From the NCBI GenBank assembly GCA_965365465.1, contig CBDUBU010000193.1, positions 1 through 7,712 on the forward strand: a stretch of 7,712 bases of DNA, written 5' to 3'. The position numbers were made by a program, and so were the translations under genes. Positions 5,227-7,712 of the stretch are shown piece by piece. Position 1 is the stretch's first letter. Every line of letters begins with the position of its first letter. Origin of the DNA: CBDUBU01 sp965365465. GTDB taxonomy: Bacteria > Bacteroidota > Rhodothermia > Rhodothermales > DASSAV01. The notes beneath the pieces are model-generated. The model made no database searches. It saw only the letters and a list, made by a program, of their open reading frames with translations, and had not been told where the DNA came from.

Positions 5227-7674
5227 CTAATCAGATCCGGCAGCAACCGTAAGCAACCGGAACCGTGCATCTTCGCGCAAGCGACGCAGCCCCGGTTCTC
5301 GTTCAATGTCTGAGGGGGGATAACCCTTTTCGAGCGCTGACTCGATGCACCGCAGGGCCTCACTGCGGCGGCCCATTTGTTCGTAAGCGTGACCCGCGTC
5401 GAACAAGACATAGGGATTTTCGGGATCCAGAGACAGCGCCTGTTCCGTCAGGTTAAGCGCCCTGGTCTCTTCACCCAGCATTGCATAATACGTTGCCAGG
5501 TCCGCAATTACTTCAGGATCTTTATCGTTTACGTCTTTCAAAGTTTGTGTTGCGATCTCAATGGCGCGGCTATAAGCACGTTCGGCCAGATCTTGCTTTC
5601 CCGGCATCCAGAAATAGGCCGAGCCGAGGTTTCCCCAGATTCGGTAATCCTGCTGGTTAAACTTGAGCGCCTGTTCATACATACGGGCTGCTTCCTGATA
5701 ATCTCCACTGATATAGTAGGCGAGGGTCCCCAGGTTTGCATAAGCTGAGTAGGACTCCTGCTTCTCAAGCGACCTGGTAAAGATGCGGCGGGCGTCATCC
5801 CAGCGTTCCAGGTTATAGTAGAGAACTCCCAGGTTGATAGCGCCGCGAATGTCGTTTTCCGAGAGCGCCACGACGCGGCGGAGTTCTTCGATGGCTTCCT
5901 CGTACCGGCCCTGCTGCAAGTAAAAGATGCCGAGGTTGTTGTGGCTCTCCGTGTAGCCGGGGTTCAGTTGGATTGCCTGGATGTAGGTTGATTCAGCCTC
6001 TTCCGGCCGGTCTTGCAGTTCATAAACGCGACCGATACCGGTAAGGCTTTCTGCTATATCCGGATGCGCCGGTCCCAATGCTCGCTTTTGGATTGCCAGC
6101 GCCTGCCGGTGGAGAGAATCCGCAACCTCCGGCAGTCCGACGCCGAGGCTCACGCGGCCCATCGCGTTTAGCATGGTCGCTTGAACACGCGGCTGATTGT
6201 CCAGGTTATCGATCTCCGAGATGCCTTTCTTGACCAGATCACGGGCCGTAAATGTGATGCCCTGGCTTTTCTCTGGATTGACCTTGGACATCATGCCCAC
6301 GATGACGTTGAGCGTTGCGTTGGCGCGGTCGGCTTCCTGAACGGCACGCGCCGCCTCGCGACGCGCGACACCTGCCTGCCAGGCTGTGGCAACCGTCCCT
6401 CCGATCAGCGCAATGACCGCAAACGCAGCAGCGGTAGCCACGCGCCGGTGCCGGTTTATAAACCTGGATGTTCTGTAGCGCAGTGTGCTTTTCTGAGCAA
6501 CTACGGGATGACCTTCGAGGCACCTTCGTAGATCGGCGGCAAGTTCGGAAGCAGATGCGTACCTGCGCTCCGGCTCTTTATAAAGCGCCATCAGCGTAAT
6601 GGAATCGAGATCGCTGCAAAGCCGACGCGGCAGTCGTGTCGGCATCAGCGCCTCACTGGATGGCGGCAAGCCAGGGGAGGACAAATTATGTGCCTTGTCG
6701 CCACGCAGTCGCACCGTGCTGGGGCGATCCGGAATTTGCTCGCAAACCGCTTCTTCAATGTCGGCGAGGCGGCGGCTCCTGAAGTCGTAGGGGCGGCGGC
6801 CCGTCAGGAGTTGATACAGTATGATTCCCAGCTGATAAACGTCGGTGGCGGTGGTGGCCGGTTCTCCTTTTATCTGCTCGGGAGCAGCATATTCAGGAGT
6901 CATTATCCGGCTTTCCACCAGCGTAAGCGGGGTTTCATCCCCGGCCATGTCTCCACCAAGCAGCTTCGCAATGCCGAAATCAAGGAGTTTTACCTCGCCG
7001 GTGTCAGCGACAAGAACGTTGCTGGGCTTAAGATCGCGATGGACGACCAGGCTGCGATGGGCATAACTGACTGCGTCACATACTGTCAGGAAGAGGTTGA
7101 TCCGTTCGGCAATCGTTAATTGTTTTCGTGCGCAATAGGAATCGATCTCCTCCCCTTCAATATACTCCATAACGAAGTAGGGGAGACCGTCTTCCGTGAC
7201 TCCGCCGTCCAGGAGGCGCGCAATGTTGGGATGCTCCAGCCGTGCAAGGATCTGCCGCTCGTAGCGGAACCGCTGAACAATTTCCTCGGTGTCTGCGCCG
7301 CGTTTGACAACCTTGATGGCTACTTTTTTCTCAAACAGGCCGTCTGATCGCTCGCCGAGATAGACGGCCCCCATCCCCCCTCGTCCGATCTGCCGTACGA
7401 CGCGGTAGTGCCCCATCGTATGATATGGAAGCGTGTCTACCCTTTCATCGGTCCCACTCAACTCCGCCTGGAGGACAGCCGCAGCAATGTCGTGAGGGGG
7501 CGCTTCCAGAAAAGCATCATCGTTTTCAGCACAAGCCAGCAGCGTTTCAATTTGAATACGCAAATCGGCATCACCGGCGCATACCTTGTTCAGGAGATCT
7601 GCACGCTCCTCGGTCGGGCGGTCGAGCGCCATGTCCAGAATCTCCTCGATGTGCTGCCACCGTTCGGGAGACAT
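5227..7674 (-). CDS. transmembrane serine/threonine protein kinase with C-terminal TPR repeats
   Basis: A Hanks-type receptor kinase of 815 residues. A helical lead (MSPERWQHIEEILDMALDRP; 1-~75) precedes the kinase domain (~89-390): Gly loop GRGGMGAVYLG (97-107), VAIK Lys121, helix-C Glu139, HRDLKPSN with catalytic Asp214, DFG (232-234) and APE (264-266) in MTPEYAAPEQ. All catalytic residues are present and it is an RD kinase, so activity regulated by activation-loop phosphorylation is expected. A basic stretch (RFINRHRR) leads into one membrane helix (~412-434), then a short helical linker and about eight TPR-like repeats (~496-787), for example HNNLGIFYLQQGRYEEAIEE. By the positive-inside rule the kinase is cytoplasmic and the TPRs lie outside the inner membrane, probably sensing or scaffolding partners (inference). 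ATG 7674 has GAGG at 8 nt and the family's usual MSPERW start; an in-frame GTG at 7704 would add ten residues. Ligand and substrates are unknown. Confidence 0.93.
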   Translation of the reverse strand: MSPERWQHIEEILDMALDRPTEERADLLNKVCAGDADLRIQIETLLACAENDDAFLEAPPHDIAAAVLQAELSGTDERVDTLPYHTMGHYRVVRQIGRGGMGAVYLGERSDGLFEKKVAIKVVKRGADTEEIVQRFRYERQILARLEHPNIARLLDGGVTEDGLPYFVMEYIEGEEIDSYCARKQLTIAERINLFLTVCDAVSYAHRSLVVHRDLKPSNVLVADTGEVKLLDFGIAKLLGGDMAGDETPLTLVESRIMTPEYAAPEQIKGEPATTATDVYQLGIILYQLLTGRRPYDFRSRRLADIEEAVCEQIPDRPSTVRLRGDKAHNLSSPGLPPSSEALMPTRLPRRLCSDLDSITLMALYKEPERRYASASELAADLRRCLEGHPVVAQKSTLRYRTSRFINRHRRVATAAAFAVIALIGGTVATAWQAGVARREAARAVQEADRANATLNVIVGMMSKVNPEKSQGITFTARDLVKKGISEIDNLDNQPRVQATMLNAMGRVSLGVGLPEVADSLHRQALAIQKRALGPAHPDIAESLTGIGRVYELQDRPEEAESTYIQAIQLNPGYTESHNNLGIFYLQQGRYEEAIEELRRVVALSENDIRGAINLGVLYYNLERWDDARRIFTRSLEKQESYSAYANLGTLAYYISGDYQEAARMYEQALKFNQQDYRIWGNLGSAYFWMPGKQDLAERAYSRAIEIATQTLKDVNDKDPEVIADLATYYAMLGEETRALNLTEQALSLDPENPYVLFDAGHAYEQMGRRSEALRCIESALEKGYPPSDIEREPGLRRLREDARFRLLTVAAGSD

Positions 7675-7681
7675 GATTGAA

Positions 7682-7687
7682 TCCTCT
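7682..7687 (-). promoter_or_regulatory. ribosome-binding site of the kinase gene
   Basis: Minus-strand AGAGGA, with its GAGG core 8 nt before the ATG at 7674. It favours 7674 over the in-frame GTG at 7704, which has no such sequence in the 8 bases left in the window. The promoter lies beyond the right edge. Confidence 0.5.
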
Positions 7688-7712
7688 GAAATGGATGTTT
7701 GCACCTGACGAT

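Noticed and set aside
4656..5252. A 198-codon plus-strand frame downstream of the MerR-type gene
   Set aside because: It is antisense to the small beta-rich gene, overlaps the MerR gene's end, and its product is a basic, motif-less sequence.
6841..6863. GG-rich run on the plus strand as a G-quadruplex
   Set aside because: It has only two-G runs and is explained by the Ala/Thr-rich coding of the kinase (TTATDV region) on the opposite strand.
1..7712. CRISPR arrays, tRNA or rRNA genes, insertion sequences, phage genes or a defence island
   Set aside because: I saw no regularly spaced repeats, tRNA-like stretches, transposase or integrase motifs, or nuclease cassettes. SbcC alone is a housekeeping repair protein, and the gene content is ordinary.

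Overview
This window looks like an ordinary chromosomal stretch of a moderately GC-rich bacterium, most likely from the Rhodothermota/Balneolota/Bacteroidota side of the tree. Three things point there. The small MerR protein has the wording typical of that group (LYYSIGEVSEITG, then HVLRYWESEF). A candidate promoter in front of it resembles the Bacteroidota TTTG / TAnnTTTG type. The TPR-bearing receptor kinase starts with the MSPERW-type extension common in Rhodothermota and Acidobacteriota. This is a judgement from memory of the families; no search was run.

Layout from left to right: (1) 1-218, a possible C-terminal tail of an upstream gene, then a leader with a small inverted repeat. (2) 219-3278 (+), a complete SbcC/Rad50-type DNA repair ATPase with all ATPase motifs and a central CPIC zinc hook; its usual SbcD nuclease partner is not in the window. 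(3) 3252-4223 (-), an EamA/DMT-family membrane transporter whose 3' end overlaps that of sbcC by 27 bp, tail to tail. (4) 4224-4339, a compact divergent control region with a perfect 6-bp inverted repeat, a Bacteroidota-like promoter on the + strand and a -10-like box on the - strand. (5) 4340-4669 (+), a 109-residue MerR-type regulator. (6) 4710-5132 (-), a small beta-rich protein of unknown function with a hydrophobic N-terminus and two plausible starts. (7) 5227-7674 (-), a transmembrane serine/threonine kinase with about eight C-terminal TPR-like repeats.

The genes do not form one evident pathway. The most suggestive link is regulatory: the MerR-type protein and the DMT transporter are divergent and share a short region holding a dyad. 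The kinase and the small beta-rich protein run in the same direction about 95 bp apart and could be co-transcribed. I see no RNA genes, insertion sequences, CRISPR arrays, attachment sites or convincing intrinsic terminators, and nothing that amounts to a clearly new biological system.
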